Positions 6,819-6,924 of a DNA stretch of 6,924 nucleotides are shown in pieces. Source of the DNA: Muribaculaceae bacterium (GTDB lineage Bacteria > Bacteroidota > Bacteroidia > Bacteroidales > Muribaculaceae); contig CADFRV010000131.1 of NCBI GenBank assembly GCA_902836725.1, forward strand, positions 1 to 6,924. Direction: 5' to 3'. Position 1 is the first letter of the stretch; every line of letters begins with the position of its first letter. The notes under the pieces were generated by a model that was not told where the DNA came from, ran no database searches, and was given only the letters and a program-made list of their open reading frames with translations. The translations under genes and the position numbers were made by a program.

Positions 6819-6924
6819 TTACTGCGCGTTATTTGAGTCATGGATCTCACCGATCAGTTCAAAGGGGAGTGCCTCTGTTATCCTGACGTTATAAAATTGT
6901 CCTATTGTCAAAGGGGTGGTCTTG
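6819..6924 (-). CDS. rimO: C-terminal end of a TRAM-domain protein, probably RimO (ribosomal protein S12 methylthiotransferase); cut by window edge
   Basis: Only the last 34 codons and the TAA stop are inside the window. The first full codon is at 6923-6921. The peptide contains LTIGQFYNVRITEALPFELI then GEIH, the closing beta strands of a TRAM RNA-binding domain. The G-x-F-Y-x-V-x-I-T-x-A-x-x-F-x-L-x-G pattern resembles the end of RimO, a radical-SAM enzyme that methylthiolates an Asp of ribosomal protein S12. MiaB, which has a similar TRAM domain, is the main alternative. The radical-SAM part is outside the window, so this rests on a short tail. The gene is followed after 11 bases by menF. 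Confidence 0.6.
   Translation of the reverse strand, partial: KTTPLTIGQFYNVRITEALPFELIGEIHDSNNAQ

Noticed and set aside
6371..6886. Plus-strand open frame of 171 codons antisense to menF and the RimO-like tail
   Set aside because: It crosses two genes on the other strand and shows no protein-family pattern; it is open by chance.
1..6924. CRISPR array, tRNA or rRNA genes, insertion sequences, prophage or toxin-antitoxin modules
   Set aside because: No direct repeat array, tRNA-like cloverleaf, transposase or integrase motif, or small paired genes were seen. Almost all of the window is accounted for by recognised protein genes.

Overview
The window looks like a chromosomal segment of a gut-type Bacteroidales bacterium. 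The ribose-phosphate pyrophosphokinase reads like Bacteroidales Prs, the isochorismate synthase has the Bacteroidetes-style W-x-x-K-x-x-x-E segment, no gene has a Shine-Dalgarno site, and a good Bacteroides-type -7 promoter box (TAnnTTTG) lies upstream of prs. A family such as Muribaculaceae is possible, but I cannot resolve that from the sequence.

Layout. Plus strand, left: a DegT/DnrJ/EryC1/StrS-type PLP aminotransferase (about 106-1235) broken by a one-base frameshift near 264, then a HAD-superfamily phosphatase (1260-1940). The HAD gene also appears frameshifted or re-started at its 5' end, because an overlapping TGATG start at 1235 runs out of frame just before the ATG at 1260. A strong hairpin (1968-1997) separates this pair from the convergent minus-strand genes. 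Minus strand, in transcription order from the right edge: the last 34 codons of a TRAM-domain protein, probably the S12 methylthiotransferase RimO (6819-6924); isochorismate synthase menF (5770-6807); a patatin-like serine acylhydrolase (4872-5702); a cytoplasmic GH13 alpha-amylase-family enzyme (3102-4841); and, after a 130-bp gap with its own promoter-like box, prs (2030-2971).

How the genes relate. The rimO-menF-patatin-GH13 run has short gaps (11, 67 and 30 bp) and could be one transcript, but its products belong to different tasks: ribosomal protein modification, menaquinone precursor synthesis, lipid or acyl hydrolysis, and alpha-glucan breakdown. It looks like a mixed housekeeping cluster, not one pathway. 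prs probably has its own promoter. The aminotransferase/HAD pair resembles the amino-sugar part of a surface polysaccharide locus and may be the end of a longer gene set to the left.

I found no CRISPR array, tRNA, rRNA, transposase, integrase or toxin-antitoxin pair, and no convincing undescribed system. The most notable observation is that both plus-strand genes carry single-base frame disruptions while every complete minus-strand gene is open from end to end.
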